A stretch of 64,000 nt of DNA from Mesorhizobium jarvisii (GTDB taxonomy: Bacteria > Pseudomonadota > Alphaproteobacteria > Rhizobiales > Rhizobiaceae). Under the pieces are notes generated by a model. That model saw only the letters and a program-made list of their open reading frames with translations, ran no database searches and was not told the DNA's origin. Of this stretch, positions 1-12,694 are shown piece after piece. Each line of letters starts with the position of its first letter. Position 1 is the first letter of the stretch. A program made the position numbers and the translations under genes. The stretch is taken from contig NZ_QZXA01000002.1 of the NCBI RefSeq assembly GCF_003601985.1, positions 186,001 to 250,000 on the forward strand, read 5' to 3'.

Positions 1-1
1 G

Positions 2-73
2 TGGGAGATCAAGCGCATCGGCAATTTCCGGCCCGGACATGCCGTGCAGGAGTTTCTGGGTCAGCTTCTCTGA
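2..73 (+). CDS. murB: MurB, UDP-N-acetylenolpyruvoylglucosamine reductase, 3' end only
   Basis: Reading from base 2 gives 23 residues, beginning WEIKRIGNFRPGHA and ending at the TGA at 71-73. A WEIKR-type tail is typical of rhizobial MurB, the FAD enzyme that reduces UDP-GlcNAc-enolpyruvate to UDP-MurNAc in the cytoplasm. The identity rests on this tail plus its place directly upstream of ddl in the division and cell-wall cluster, where rhizobia carry murC-murB-ddl. The rest of the gene lies before the window, so domain content cannot be checked. Confidence 0.7.
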   Translation, partial: WEIKRIGNFRPGHAVQEFLGQLL

Positions 74-75
74 CC

Positions 76-112
76 CGTGTTGAAGTTCATGTGATGCATG
101 AACTTCAACACG
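76..112. terminator. Perfect 16-bp inverted repeat just after murB
   Basis: Bases 76-91 and 97-112 are exact reverse complements around a 5-base loop (92-96). The hairpin starts 3 bases after the murB stop. No T-run follows, so it is either a terminator or RNA-stability structure for murB, or a protein-binding palindrome. It separates murB from ddl. Confidence 0.6.
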
Positions 113-374
113 CTCGCAAAGCGCGTGAAACCGTTGCTGTAATGACTCAGCGACACGGTTTTCGTAGCCATTTTCTCAGAAAGTGAATCTCTCGGAATCA
201 TAAGCACTTGCCAGTGAATCAACTCTCTGATTCTCTGCTGGAAAGCGTTTCCTGATTTGAGTCGTTCGACGCGTTACCCGCGTTTTCCGTCTGGGGGGCA
301 ACCTGCCGGGAGACTCGGACTCAATGTTGCGGAAATCTTGGTTTTTGGTCCGCCGTGAGAGGGGATGACGGGGA
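113..374. other. Intergenic region upstream of ddl
   Basis: No gene is seen here. The stretch is clearly richer in A and T than its surroundings, which suits a promoter for the ddl-ftsQ-ftsA-ftsZ unit, but I could not pick a convincing -35/-10 pair. Two similar blocks start with the same octamer agtgaatc, at 182 and 213; their meaning is unknown. Confidence 0.4.
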
Positions 375-1301
375 ATGAAAAGCAAGCATGTGGCCGTCCT
401 GCTGGGAGGTTTTTCGTCCGAGCGGCCCGTGTCCCTGTCCTCCGGAAAGGCCTGTGCCGATGCGCTGGAGAATGAGGGTTATCAGGTCACCCGCGTCGAT
501 GTCGGACGCGATGTCGGCTCGGTGCTTGCGGAACTCAAGCCTGATGTTGCCTTCAATGCGCTGCACGGCCCGTTCGGCGAGGACGGCACCATCCAGGGCA
601 TCCTCGAATATCTCGCCATCCCCTACACCCATTCCGGCGTGCTCGCCTCGGCGCTCGCCATGAACAAGGAGCAAGCGAAGAAGATCGTCAAATCGGTCGG
701 CGTTCCCGTCGCCGAATCGAAGGTCGCCAATCGCTTCGCCATCCAGAACAAGCATCCGATGAAGCCGCCCTATGTGATCAAGCCGGTCAATGAAGGATCG
801 AGCTTTGGCGTCGTCATCGTGTCGGAGGGGCAGTCGCATCCGCCGCAGGTCGTCGGCTCGTCCGAATGGAAATATGGCGATACCGTCATGGTCGAGCGCT
901 ACATCCACGGGCGCGAGCTGACCTGCGCCGTCATGGGTGATGTGGCGCTTGGCGTCTGCGAGATCATCCCGACCGGCCATTCCTTCTATGATTACGATTC
1001 AAAATATGTCGCGGGCGGATCAAAACACGAATGCCCCGCAAAAGTTTCACCGAATATTTACCAAAAAATACAGACACTGGCGCTCAAGGCTCACCAAGCT
1101 GTCGGCTGTCGGGGCGTTTCCCGGTCGGACTTCCGTTATGACGATCGTCACTCCGAAAATGGCGAAGTTGTATGGCTCGAGGTCAACACTCAGCCGGGCA
1201 TGACGCCGACGTCTCTGGTGCCTGAAATCGCGGCCCATGCCGGGCATTCGTTTGGTGAGTTGTTGAGTTGGATGGTGGAGGACGCTTCGTGTCAGCGTTG
1301 A
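375..1301 (+). CDS. ddl: D-alanine--D-alanine ligase
   Basis: 308 residues, normal length for Ddl. It joins two D-Ala with ATP in the cytoplasm to give the dipeptide that ends the peptidoglycan stem. The N-terminus ([19 protein letters not shown]) is the first substrate-binding motif. [15 protein letters not shown] follows, then the ATP-grasp core with [11 protein letters not shown] and the metal-binding [10 protein letters not shown] near the C-terminus. The start ATG is preceded only by a weak purine-rich stretch. It overlaps ftsQ by 13 bases, so the two are probably translated as a unit. Confidence 0.95.
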   Translation: MKSKHVAVLLGGFSSERPVSLSSGKACADALENEGYQVTRVDVGRDVGSVLAELKPDVAFNALHGPFGEDGTIQGILEYLAIPYTHSGVLASALAMNKEQAKKIVKSVGVPVAESKVANRFAIQNKHPMKPPYVIKPVNEGSSFGVVIVSEGQSHPPQVVGSSEWKYGDTVMVERYIHGRELTCAVMGDVALGVCEIIPTGHSFYDYDSKYVAGGSKHECPAKVSPNIYQKIQTLALKAHQAVGCRGVSRSDFRYDDRHSENGEVVWLEVNTQPGMTPTSLVPEIAAHAGHSFGELLSWMVEDASCQR

Positions 1302-2230
1302 AATGGGGACAGTGCAAGGGGAAGGGCGCGGCTGGGCCGTCGCTGTTCGGCTTGTCGTTGTCATCGGGCCATTTCGTCCTGCCGCGCGTGCTTCGCCGCC
1401 CGGTGCGCATCCTGGCGCGCCTGGGCGGTGGCGAATTCGAGGTGCCGCGCTTCTCCGCGGCGATGATGTCGGCGGTGCTGCTCGCTTCGAGCGGCGCCTA
1501 TGGCGCCTATCTCGGCGGCCATGCCGATGGCATCATCCAGAGCATCACCGCCCGCACGGGCTTTGCCGTCGATCAGGTCAAGGTGGTCGGCAACCGCCAG
1601 ACCTCCGAGATCGACATTCTCGACAGGCTCGAGCTCGACGGCTGGACCTCGCTGATCGGCTTCGACGCCGAGGCCGCGCGCGAGCGCATCTCCGGCCTGC
1701 CGTGGATCGAGGTGGCGGCGGTGCGCAAGGTCTATCCGCATACGCTGGAAGTGCGCGTCGAGGAGCGTGAGGCTTTCGCGCTCTGGCAGCAGGGCAATGA
1801 TCTCTCGGTCATCGAGAGGGATGGCGCGGTCATTGCGCCGTTCTCCGGCGGCAAGCAGGTGCTGCTGCCGTTGCTGATCGGCGAGGGCGCGCCGGCCAAG
1901 GCGCCCGACTTCCTGGCCAAGGTCGAAAAATACCCCGACCTCGCGAGCCGCGTAAAAGGCTATATCCGCGTTGGCGATCGCCGCTGGGACCTGAAGCTCG
2001 ACAACGGCATCACCGTCAAGCTGCCCGAGGACGGGGAAAACCAGGCGCTCGCCGAACTGGTCAAGATGGATAAGGACAAGGGGCTCTTGTCGCGCGACAT
2101 CGCTGCGGTCGACATGCGCCTGACAGACCGGCTGGTCGTGGAGCTGACGCCCGAAGCGGCGACGCAGCGCGAGGCCGCGCTCAACGAGAAGCCGAAGACC
2201 TTCAAGCGCAAGTCGGAGACGAAGATATGA
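1289..2230 (+). CDS. ftsQ: Cell division protein FtsQ
   Basis: 313 residues from a GTG that sits 6 bases after a GGAGGA Shine-Dalgarno; an in-frame TTG at 1268 lacks one. FtsQ is the bitopic inner-membrane scaffold linking early and late divisome proteins. After a basic cytoplasmic tail there is one hydrophobic segment (about residues 50-70), then a POTRA domain ([21 protein letters not shown] onward, about 85-155) and the FtsQ/DivIB beta domain. The start lies inside ddl, and the stop overlaps the ftsA start as ATGA, so the order ddl-ftsQ-ftsA is tightly coupled. Confidence 0.93.
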   Translation: MSALKWGQCKGKGAAGPSLFGLSLSSGHFVLPRVLRRPVRILARLGGGEFEVPRFSAAMMSAVLLASSGAYGAYLGGHADGIIQSITARTGFAVDQVKVVGNRQTSEIDILDRLELDGWTSLIGFDAEAARERISGLPWIEVAAVRKVYPHTLEVRVEEREAFALWQQGNDLSVIERDGAVIAPFSGGKQVLLPLLIGEGAPAKAPDFLAKVEKYPDLASRVKGYIRVGDRRWDLKLDNGITVKLPEDGENQALAELVKMDKDKGLLSRDIAAVDMRLTDRLVVELTPEAATQREAALNEKPKTFKRKSETKI

Positions 2231-3534
2231 GCTGGCTTGGCGGTTCAGGCGATGCCTCGTCGCGCCGATCCGGCACTCTGACAGTGCTGGATGTCGGCTC
2301 GAACAAGGTCTGCTGCATGGTGGCCAAGCTCAAGCCGAACGATGACGGCAAGCTGTTGCGCGGCCGCTCGCACCGGATCCAGGTGATCGGCATCGGTCAT
2401 CAGAAGTCGCAAGGCGTGAAGTCGGGCGTGGTCGTTGATCTCGACCGGGCCGAGCATGCCATCCGCCTGTCCGTCGACGCCGCCGAGCGCATGGCGGGGC
2501 TGACGGTCGATTCGCTCATCGTCAACATGACCGCCGGCCGGCTGAAGAGCGAAGCCTTCTCGGCGACCATCAACCTTGGCGGCCACGAGGCCGACGAGGC
2601 CGACATCAAGCGCGTGCTCGGCGCCGGCGCTAAGCAGGCGCTCAAGGCCGAGCGCGAGGTGATCCATTCGCTGCCCGTCGGCTTCTCGCTCGATGCCGAG
2701 CGCGGCGTGCGCGATCCGCGCGGCATGGTCGGCGACGCGCTTGGCGTCGACATGCATGTGCTGACGGGTGACGCGGCGCCGATGCGCAACCTCGAACTCT
2801 CCATCAACCGCTCGCATCTGTCGGTCGAGCGCATGGTGGCGACGCCCTATGCCAGCGGGCTGGCGGCTCTGGTCGACGACGAGCTGGAACTGGGTGCGGC
2901 CTGCATCGACATGGGCGGCGGCACGACGACGATCTCGGTGTTTTCGGAAGGCAAGTTCGTCCATGGCGACGCCATCGCCATCGGCGGCAATCACGTCACG
3001 CTCGACATGGCCAAAGGGCTTTCGACCTCGCTCGATGCCGCCGAAAGGCTGAAGGTCATGCATGGTTCGGCGCTGCCGGGCAGCGCAGATGACCGCGACC
3101 TGGTCTCGATCCAGCCGATCGGCGACGATGGCGATGTGCCGCTGCAGATTCCGCGTTCGGTGATGACGCGCATCGTGCGCGCCCGCATCGACGAGACACT
3201 CGAACTGCTGCGCGATCGGCTGAACAAGTCCGGCTACGGCAACGCGGTCGGCAAGCGCGTCGTGCTCACCGGCGGCGCCAGCCAGCTGGCCGGCCTGCCG
3301 GAAGCGGCGCGCCGCATCCTGGGGCGCAATGTGCGCATCGGCCGTCCGCTCGGCGTGGCGGGCCTGCCCGAAGCAGCGAAGGGACCGGCCTTCTCGGCCG
3401 CCGTCGGGCTTCTGATCTATCCGCAGATGGCGAGTTTCGAGAGCCATCCTGCAAAAGGCATTTCCGGTCTCAGGATGACCGGAACGGGTGGAAAACTGCA
3501 TCGCATGAGTCAGTGGTTGAGAGACAGTTTCTAA
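2227..3534 (+). CDS. ftsA: Cell division protein FtsA (actin-like)
   Basis: 435 residues. FtsA tethers FtsZ polymers to the inner membrane. The actin-fold phosphate-1 motif is VLDVGSNKVCC, and phosphate-2 is CIDMGGGTTTISVF. The adenosine motif is VLTGGASQLAGLPEAA. The C-terminus ends in the amphipathic membrane-targeting helix HRMSQWLRDSF. The start overlaps the ftsQ stop by 4 bases. ftsZ follows after 66 bases. Confidence 0.97.
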   Translation: MSWLGGSGDASSRRSGTLTVLDVGSNKVCCMVAKLKPNDDGKLLRGRSHRIQVIGIGHQKSQGVKSGVVVDLDRAEHAIRLSVDAAERMAGLTVDSLIVNMTAGRLKSEAFSATINLGGHEADEADIKRVLGAGAKQALKAEREVIHSLPVGFSLDAERGVRDPRGMVGDALGVDMHVLTGDAAPMRNLELSINRSHLSVERMVATPYASGLAALVDDELELGAACIDMGGGTTTISVFSEGKFVHGDAIAIGGNHVTLDMAKGLSTSLDAAERLKVMHGSALPGSADDRDLVSIQPIGDDGDVPLQIPRSVMTRIVRARIDETLELLRDRLNKSGYGNAVGKRVVLTGGASQLAGLPEAARRILGRNVRIGRPLGVAGLPEAAKGPAFSAAVGLLIYPQMASFESHPAKGISGLRMTGTGGKLHRMSQWLRDSF

Positions 3535-3600
3535 TTGACGGGGACAGCCCCATAGGCGGCCGCGGCGGCGAAGCGGCGTGAAAGGCAAAGGACGGAGACA

Positions 3601-5280
3601 ATGACCATCAATCTGCAGAAGCCGGACATCACCGAGCTTAAGCCGCGCATCACCGTGTTCGGTGTCGGCGGCGGCGGCGGCAATGCCGTGAACAACATGA
3701 TCACCGCGGGCTTGCGCGGTGTCGAGTTCGTCGTGGCCAACACCGACGCGCAGGCGCTGACCATGTCGAAGGCCGACCGGCTGATCCAGCTCGGCGCGCA
3801 TGTCACCGAAGGCCTCGGCGCCGGCTCGCAGCCGGAAGTCGGCCGCGCGGCGGCGGAAGAGTGCATCGACGAGATCATCGACCACCTTTCCAACACCCAT
3901 ATGTGCTTCGTCACCGCCGGCATGGGCGGCGGCACCGGCACCGGTGCTGCTCCGGTCGTTGCCCGCGCCGCGCGCGAGAAGGGCATCCTCACCGTCGGCG
4001 TCGTCACCAAGCCGTTCCACTTCGAAGGCCAGCGCCGCATGAAGACGGCCGATTTGGGCATCGAGGAACTGCAGAAATGCGTCGACACCCTCATCGTCAT
4101 CCCCAACCAGAACCTGTTCCGGCTGGCCAATGACAAGACCACCTTCGCCGACGCCTTCGCCATGGCCGACCAGGTGCTCTATTCCGGTGTCGCCTGCATC
4201 ACCGACCTGATGGTCAAGGAAGGCCTGATCAACCTCGACTTCGCCGACGTGCGTTCGGTGATGCGCGAGATGGGCAAGGCGATGATGGGCACCGGCGAAG
4301 CTTCGGGCGAGGGCCGCGCGATGGCCGCCGCCGAGGCTGCGATCGCCAACCCGCTGCTTGACGAGACCTCTATGAAGGGCGCCAAGGGCCTGCTGATCTC
4401 GATCACCGGCGGCCGCGACCTGACGCTGTTCGAAGTCGACGAAGCTGCGACCCGTATCCGCGAGGAAGTCGACCAGGACGCCAACATCATCCTCGGCGCT
4501 ACTTTCGACGAGGAACTCGAAGGCGTCATCCGCGTCTCGGTGGTCGCCACCGGCATCGACAAGTCGGCGGCTGAAATCGCCGCGGCGCCGATCTCGATCC
4601 GTACGGCACCGCAGAAGCCGGCCGCCCGTCCGGCCGTGGCTGCCGTGGAGAGCCGCCCGGCGCCGGTCCAGCAGCCTGTCTATGAGCCGCGCGCCGCGGA
4701 CCCGGTCGCCGAGGCCATCCAGCTCGCCGAGTCGAACGCTGCCGCCATGGCGCAGGCCCGCCCGGCTCCTGTCGCCCATGCGGACGATTTCCGCCCGCAG
4801 AGCAAGATCTTCCAGGCGCCGCCGCAGCAGCCAATGCCGCAGCCGGTTGTCCAGCAGATGCAGCCGGCCCCGCAGCCGCGCGAAATGCTGCGCGAGGTCC
4901 AGCAGCCGGTGGCGATGGCACCGCAGCGCATGCCGCGCGTCGAGGACTTTCCGCCGGTGGTGAAGGCCGAGGTCGACGCCAAGAGCCGCCCGGTGGACCA
5001 CGAGAACAACAGCGGCCCGATGGGTCTGTTGAAGCGCCTGACCAACGGCCTGACCCGCCGCGAGGAGGAACCCGCAAGGCTGCAGCCCGCGCAACCGCGC
5101 GAGCCGAAGCTGCGCCAGGCAGCGCCTGAAGTGCGCCGTCTCGCCAGCCAGGACGCCCAGCTTTATGCGCCGCGCCGCGGCCAGCTGGACGACCAGGGCC
5201 GCCTGACGCCGCAGACCAGGGCGACTCAGGACGACGATCAGCTGGAGATTCCGGCGTTCCTGCGCCGCCAGGCCAACTGA
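3601..5280 (+). CDS. ftsZ: Cell division protein FtsZ, long-linker type
   Basis: 559 residues, far longer than the roughly 390 of E. coli FtsZ because of a Pro/Ala/Gln-rich linker from about residue 320 to 545. The GTPase core holds GGGGNAV near residue 25 and the G-box GGGTGTG at 109-115. The T7 synergy loop NLDFADV is also present. The extreme C-terminus, [12 protein letters not shown], is the conserved peptide bound by FtsA and other partners. A GGACGGAGA ribosome site lies just before the ATG. FtsZ forms the Z-ring and is the last gene of the cluster; a strong terminator follows. Confidence 0.98.
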   Translation: MTINLQKPDITELKPRITVFGVGGGGGNAVNNMITAGLRGVEFVVANTDAQALTMSKADRLIQLGAHVTEGLGAGSQPEVGRAAAEECIDEIIDHLSNTHMCFVTAGMGGGTGTGAAPVVARAAREKGILTVGVVTKPFHFEGQRRMKTADLGIEELQKCVDTLIVIPNQNLFRLANDKTTFADAFAMADQVLYSGVACITDLMVKEGLINLDFADVRSVMREMGKAMMGTGEASGEGRAMAAAEAAIANPLLDETSMKGAKGLLISITGGRDLTLFEVDEAATRIREEVDQDANIILGATFDEELEGVIRVSVVATGIDKSAAEIAAAPISIRTAPQKPAARPAVAAVESRPAPVQQPVYEPRAADPVAEAIQLAESNAAAMAQARPAPVAHADDFRPQSKIFQAPPQQPMPQPVVQQMQPAPQPREMLREVQQPVAMAPQRMPRVEDFPPVVKAEVDAKSRPVDHENNSGPMGLLKRLTNGLTRREEEPARLQPAQPREPKLRQAAPEVRRLASQDAQLYAPRRGQLDDQGRLTPQTRATQDDDQLEIPAFLRRQAN

Positions 5281-5303
5281 GCGGTTAACGGACCGTAACA
5301 ATT

Positions 5304-5346
5304 GTTAACAGGCAAGCAAGGAATTGCTTGCCTGTTAACGTTTTAA
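5304..5346 (+). terminator. Rho-independent terminator after ftsZ
   Basis: Perfect 16-bp stem (5304-5319 with 5324-5339), a 4-base loop ggaa, then a short T-run at 5341-5344. It lies 24 bases past the ftsZ stop and ends the division operon. Confidence 0.85.
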
Positions 5347-5559
5347 GTGCTGTAGAATCAAATAGTTACGATGTGGAGCCTACTCTGGTTCGCGGTTACA
5401 GAGGGTAAGAAACCGTGATTTGGAGTCTCCTTGGCGGGACATTATCTTCGCTGCCTACCATAGTCGGTCTGCCGGGATTTCGGGGAAGTGGCCCTGCCTG
5501 CCGATTTAACAAGAGCCGCGCCCTCGGGCTGGAGAAGCGGACTTAGGCATATCGGGCTT
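5347..5559. other. Upstream region of lpxC
   Basis: No gene is supported. An in-frame GTG at 5488 would add 24 residues to LpxC, but they do not resemble the family. The stretch probably carries the lpxC promoter; no clear consensus could be chosen. Confidence 0.4.
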
Positions 5560-6510
5560 ATGGGGATTGTCTTGCACGACTACCAGACGACAGTGAAGAC
5601 GCGCGCGTCGCTTACGGGCACCGGCGTTCACAGTGGCAAAGAAGTTTCCATCAGTTTCCTGCCGGCGGATGCCGACACCGGCATCGTGTTCCAGCTCATC
5701 AATAGCGACGGGCAGGGCCGCGAGTTCCGCGCCCTGTTTTCCGAGATCGGCGCCACCGATTTGTGCACCATGCTTGGCGATCCCTCGGGCGAGCATATCG
5801 CCACGGTCGAGCACATCATGGCCGCGTTGTTCGGGCTCGGCATCGACAATGTCCTCATCGAGATCGACGGCCACGAGGTTCCCATCCTCGACGGCAGCGC
5901 CATGGCCTTCGTGGAAGCCATCGACCAGGCGGGCATCGAGACGCTCCCGGTCAAGCGGCGCTATATCAGGGTCGTCAAGCCGGTTCGCATCGAAAACGGT
6001 GCTTCCTGGGCGGAGTTCAGGCCCTATGACGGCACCCGCTTCGAGGTCGAGATCGATTTCGAAAGCCCGGCCATCGGTCGTCAGCTCTTTGCGTCGGACA
6101 TCAATGCCGACATTTTCCGCCGCGACGTTGCGCGCGCCCGAACCTTCGGCTTCATGAAGGATGTCGAGCGGTTGTGGGCAGCCGGCTATGCGCTGGGATC
6201 TTCGCTCGAGAACTCGCTGGTGATCGGTGACGACAACCGCGTCATCAATATGGGCGGCCTGCGTTATCCCAACGAATTCGTGCGCCACAAGACGCTCGAC
6301 GCCATGGGCGACCTGGCTCTGGCCGGCGCCCGCTTCATCGGCTGTTTCCGCTCCTATCGCGGCGGTCACAGGCTGAACGCTGCGGCGCTGCGGCGCCTGC
6401 TGTCGGACCGCACGGCCTTCGAGATCGTCGAGACGACACGCCGCGAGCGGGGCCGCGCGGCGGAGATGAGCGCCGTCAATGCGCCGCTCTACGCGCCCTG
6501 GATGATCTAA
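5560..6510 (+). CDS. lpxC: UDP-3-O-acyl-N-acetylglucosamine deacetylase LpxC
   Basis: 316 residues. LpxC is the zinc enzyme that commits UDP-acyl-GlcNAc to lipid A synthesis. The ATG giving MGIVLHDYQTTVKTRASLTG was chosen because that is the usual start. Zinc ligands are visible as H85 (in VEHIMAAL) and H243/D247 (in HKTLDAMGD). Catalytic residues E84 and H270 (GGHRLN) have the right spacing compared with E. coli. The early TGVHSGK motif is also present. In many alphaproteobacteria lpxC follows ftsZ, as here. Confidence 0.96.
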   Translation: MGIVLHDYQTTVKTRASLTGTGVHSGKEVSISFLPADADTGIVFQLINSDGQGREFRALFSEIGATDLCTMLGDPSGEHIATVEHIMAALFGLGIDNVLIEIDGHEVPILDGSAMAFVEAIDQAGIETLPVKRRYIRVVKPVRIENGASWAEFRPYDGTRFEVEIDFESPAIGRQLFASDINADIFRRDVARARTFGFMKDVERLWAAGYALGSSLENSLVIGDDNRVINMGGLRYPNEFVRHKTLDAMGDLALAGARFIGCFRSYRGGHRLNAAALRRLLSDRTAFEIVETTRRERGRAAEMSAVNAPLYAPWMI

Positions 6511-6774
6511 GCTCCGCACCGTTTTCGCACCCTGTGGCGGAATGCCGGGTGTTGCAGGAATGCATCATCGGTCGGCGAAAATATAGGGATGCGCCGGCGC
6601 CGTCGCGCCGCCACAAAAATGCGCCATTGCCCGGAGATAGCGTTGCCGGGCAAGGCGGTTATGGTTTATGGCTGCTGCCGTCGATTAGTGCATGTCGCTC
6701 AAAAGTGGGGACCAGTTTTGGGACAACAGCATGCAAGAGGCATTAAAGTAACGCCGAAAGGGCGCAATCCAATC
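6511..6774. other. lpxC-bamD intergenic region with hairpin and rhizobial repeat
   Basis: It holds an 8-bp stem (6627-6634 with 6646-6653, loop of 11), a possible lpxC terminator without T-run. It also holds one copy of a short dispersed repeat (6691-6733, listed separately). No gene is seen. Confidence 0.5.
6691..6733 (+). repeat. Rhizobial intergenic repeat, family 1, copy A
   Basis: This 43-base segment contains aaaagtggggaccagtttt flanked by catg ends. The segment at 9608-9650 is the same element in reverse orientation (gaaaagtgggaaccggtttt on its minus strand). I recognise the type from rhizobial chromosomes, where it is dispersed between genes. Confidence 0.6.
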
Positions 6775-7644
6775 ATGTTCTTCAAGCGAGTCGGTCAATC
6801 GAAAGCGCCAAGGCGGTCTGTTCTCCTGGCGCTTTCGCTGGTTGTTCCATCGCTCTTTCTGTCGGCCTGCATGTCGTCGGAGAAAGACATCGACCTGTCG
6901 AAATATGTCGACCAGACCGAGCCGGCCGACGTTCTCTACAACCAGGGTCTTGCCAATTTGAATGCTGGCCGCCTGGACGAGGCGAGCAAGAAGTTCGACG
7001 CCGTCGACCGCCAGCATCCCTATTCGGAATGGGCCCGCAAATCGATGGTGATGGGCGCTTTCACCGACTACCGAAAGGGCAGCTACGACGAGGCGATCTC
7101 GTCGGCCAAGCGCTATCTGGCGCTTTATCCGTCTACCGATGACGCGCCCTATGCACAGTACATCATCGGCCTGAGCTACTATCGCCAGATCAAGGATGTG
7201 ACGCAGGATCAGAAGGAAGCGCGCCAGACGCTGCAGACGATGCAGGATCTGGTCACGCGCTGGCCGACGTCGGAATATGTCGACGACGCCAAGGAGAAGA
7301 TCCGCTTCGCCAACGACCAGCTCGCCGGCAAGGAAATGCAGATCGGCCGCTATTATCTGGAGCGCCGCGAATACATCGCCGCCGTCAAACGCTTCCGCAC
7401 CGTGGTGGAGAACTATTCCAACACCCGCCACGTCGAGGAAGCGTTGGCCCGCCTCACCGAAAGCTACTACGCGATGGGGCTGACCTCGGAGGCCCAGACG
7501 GCCGCAGCGGTGCTCGGCACCAACTATCCCGACAGCCCGTGGTACAAGGACTCCTACAAGCTCCTGCAGAGCAATGGGCTTTCGCCGCGCGAGAATGCCG
7601 GATCGTGGATTTCCAAGGCCGGCAAGCTGATCACCGGCGCCTGA
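6775..7644 (+). CDS. bamD: Outer-membrane assembly lipoprotein BamD
   Basis: 289 residues. BamD is the essential lipoprotein of the BAM complex that inserts beta-barrel proteins. The signal peptide (residues 4-31) ends in the lipobox LSAC, with lipidated Cys32. The mature part is TPR-like: [20 protein letters not shown], then [11 protein letters not shown] and [19 protein letters not shown]. This is the order of the YfiO/ComL family. The start ATG begins MFFKRVGQ; upstream in-frame codons run into the intergenic repeat and were rejected. Confidence 0.93.
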   Translation: MFFKRVGQSKAPRRSVLLALSLVVPSLFLSACMSSEKDIDLSKYVDQTEPADVLYNQGLANLNAGRLDEASKKFDAVDRQHPYSEWARKSMVMGAFTDYRKGSYDEAISSAKRYLALYPSTDDAPYAQYIIGLSYYRQIKDVTQDQKEARQTLQTMQDLVTRWPTSEYVDDAKEKIRFANDQLAGKEMQIGRYYLERREYIAAVKRFRTVVENYSNTRHVEEALARLTESYYAMGLTSEAQTAAAVLGTNYPDSPWYKDSYKLLQSNGLSPRENAGSWISKAGKLITGA

Positions 7645-7656
7645 TCTGTCAGGCGC

Positions 7657-7677
7657 AAGCGTGCGCAGCGCGCTTTT
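7657..7677 (+). terminator. Possible terminator after bamD
   Basis: An 8-bp stem with one G-T pair (7657-7664 with 7668-7675), a 3-base loop, then TTTT. It starts 12 bases after the bamD stop. The T-run is short. Confidence 0.45.
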
Positions 7678-7798
7678 CGGATTGATCCGATGCTGAAACA
7701 AAAAGATAGTGCGGCGCTGCGACTCCGATTGGTCGCGTGCCGCTCCACGGCGGTTCAGTGGTTTGATTGAAGCGCTGAGCCGTCCCAACTTTTTGTTC

Positions 7799-7850
7799 TA
7801 CGCAATTCCCATGGGAAAAACGCTCCGCACTTTTCCTGGAATTGCCTGAG
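7799..7850 (-). repeat. Rhizobial intergenic repeat, family 2, copy A
   Basis: On the minus strand this reads gcaattccaggaaaagtg, then a gtttttccc block and gggaattgcgta. It matches the segment at 20954-21003 closely. It lies directly upstream of recN. Confidence 0.6.
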
Positions 7851-7862
7851 GTCCGGGTTCTG

Positions 7863-9536
7863 ATGCTTTCCAGACTATCGATCCGCGATATCGTCCTGAT
7901 CGAGAAGCTGGATATCGACTTCCAGCCGGGCCTTTCCGTGCTGACCGGAGAAACCGGCGCCGGCAAATCCATCCTGCTCGATGCCCTGTCGCTGGCGCTC
8001 GGCGCGCGCGGTGACGCTTCTCTGGTGCGCCATGGCGCGGCACAAGGCCAGGTCATTGCCGTGTTCGATGTGCCGCGCAACCATCCGGTGCGGGCGCTGC
8101 TCGTCGAAAACGCCATCGAGGACGATGGCGACATCATCCTGCGCCGCGTGCAGACGGCGGACGGCCGCACCCGCGTTTTCGTCAACGACCAGCCATCCAG
8201 CGTAACCCTGATGCGCGATGTCGGGCGCGCTTTGGTCGAGATCCACGGCCAGCACGACGAGCGCGCCTTGGTCGATCCCGGCGCCCACCGCGACGTGCTC
8301 GACGCGTTCGGAGGCCATCTCGGCGCGGTTCGCTCGACCGGCGAGGCCTGGCGCCACTGGCGTGCCGGCGAACAGGAGCTTACGCGCCACCGCGCCAAGG
8401 TGGCGGCGGCGGCGCGCGAGGCCGATTACCTGCGCGCCGCGGTGGCGGAACTGACCAAGCTCGATCCGCAGCCCGGCGAGGAAACGGAACTTGCCGAATT
8501 GCGCGCCCATATGATGCGCGCCGAAAAGATCGCTTCCGAAATCCATGACGCCCAGGATGTACTGTCCGGCCCGTCTTCGCCCTTGCCGCAGCTCGCCAGT
8601 CTGCTGAGACGGTTGCAGCGTAAGGCGACGGAGGCGCCCGGCCTGCTCGAGGATGTGGTCAAGTCGCTGGACGAAGCCATGCTGTCGCTCGACGCCGCGC
8701 AATCCGGCGTCGAGGCGGCACTTCGCGCCACGGAGTATGACCCGCAGCGGTTGGAGAAGGCGGAAGAGCGGCTGTTTTCGCTGCGCGCGGCCTCACGCAA
8801 GCATAGTGTCGCCGTCGACGATCTGGCGCAATTGCGCGACACGATGGTCGCCGATCTGGCCGATCTCGACGCCGGCGAGGAACGCCTGCATGGGTTGGAA
8901 AAGCAGGCCTCCGCGGCGCGCGAGGCCTATGACATCGCCGCAGCACAGCTTTCCGGGCTTCGCCATGCGGCGGCCGTCGGCCTGACCAAGGCGGTGATGG
9001 CTGAATTGCCGGCGCTGAAGCTCGAACGCGCCGCCTTCATCGTCGAGATGAAGAGCGAGGCCGAGACCCGCATGGAAGAAGGCATCGACCAGATCGAGTT
9101 CTGGGTGCGCACCAATCCCGGCACGCGGCCCGGGCCGATGATGAAGGTGGCGTCCGGCGGCGAGCTGTCGCGCTTCCTTTTGGCGCTGAAGGTGGCGCTG
9201 GCCGACCGTGGCTCGGCGCCGACGCTTGTCTTCGACGAAATCGACACCGGCGTGGGTGGCGCCGTTGCGGACGCCATCGGCCAAAGGCTGGCGCGTCTGT
9301 CGAAGCGCGTGCAGGTGCTGTCGGTCACCCATGCGCCGCAAGTGGCGGCGCGCGCGGCGACGCATTTCCTGATCTCAAAATCGGGCAGCACCGACCGTGT
9401 CGCGACCGGCATTGCCGAGATGGACAGGCCGGCGCGGCAGGAAGAGATCGCCCGCATGCTGGCCGGCGCCACGATCACCGACGAGGCACGCGCCGCCGCC
9501 GAAAGGCTGCTGCGCGAGAACACAAACGCGGCATAA
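7863..9536 (+). CDS. recN: DNA repair protein RecN
   Basis: 557 residues. RecN is an SMC-like ATPase acting in double-strand-break repair on the nucleoid. MLSRLSIRDIVLIEKLDIDF is the family start, followed by Walker A GETGAGKS (29-36). The middle, about 150-370, is long, helical and charged, as for the coiled-coil arms. The C-terminal half carries the ABC signature ASGGELSRF, Walker B TLVFDEIDTGVGG and the switch SVTHAPQVAA. An in-frame TTG at 7842 is possible but falls in the repeat. It is followed by ligA after a spacer with another repeat. Confidence 0.96.
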   Translation: MLSRLSIRDIVLIEKLDIDFQPGLSVLTGETGAGKSILLDALSLALGARGDASLVRHGAAQGQVIAVFDVPRNHPVRALLVENAIEDDGDIILRRVQTADGRTRVFVNDQPSSVTLMRDVGRALVEIHGQHDERALVDPGAHRDVLDAFGGHLGAVRSTGEAWRHWRAGEQELTRHRAKVAAAAREADYLRAAVAELTKLDPQPGEETELAELRAHMMRAEKIASEIHDAQDVLSGPSSPLPQLASLLRRLQRKATEAPGLLEDVVKSLDEAMLSLDAAQSGVEAALRATEYDPQRLEKAEERLFSLRAASRKHSVAVDDLAQLRDTMVADLADLDAGEERLHGLEKQASAAREAYDIAAAQLSGLRHAAAVGLTKAVMAELPALKLERAAFIVEMKSEAETRMEEGIDQIEFWVRTNPGTRPGPMMKVASGGELSRFLLALKVALADRGSAPTLVFDEIDTGVGGAVADAIGQRLARLSKRVQVLSVTHAPQVAARAATHFLISKSGSTDRVATGIAEMDRPARQEEIARMLAGATITDEARAAAERLLRENTNAA

Positions 9537-9607
9537 GGCCATCCAGCGTCATTGACGGGGCAGGATATGGCAGCGAGTCAGGATATGGCTCCATCCTGCT
9601 GTTCAGG

Positions 9608-12578
<2,971 letters not shown>

Positions 12579-12694
12579 GTTCCATCTCGACCCAAGGCGA
12601 CGATCATTTCCGCTGATCGTTTGGCTCAAGCGAATTCGTGTGACAAGGCGGGCTGCACTACCTACATCGGCGGTTTCGACCCTGGGAGCGATCG

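Noticed and set aside
2245..5301. 1018-codon open frame on the minus strand
   Set aside because: It runs antisense through ftsA and ftsZ and is Arg/Leu/His-rich without motifs; a GC-rich shadow of true genes.
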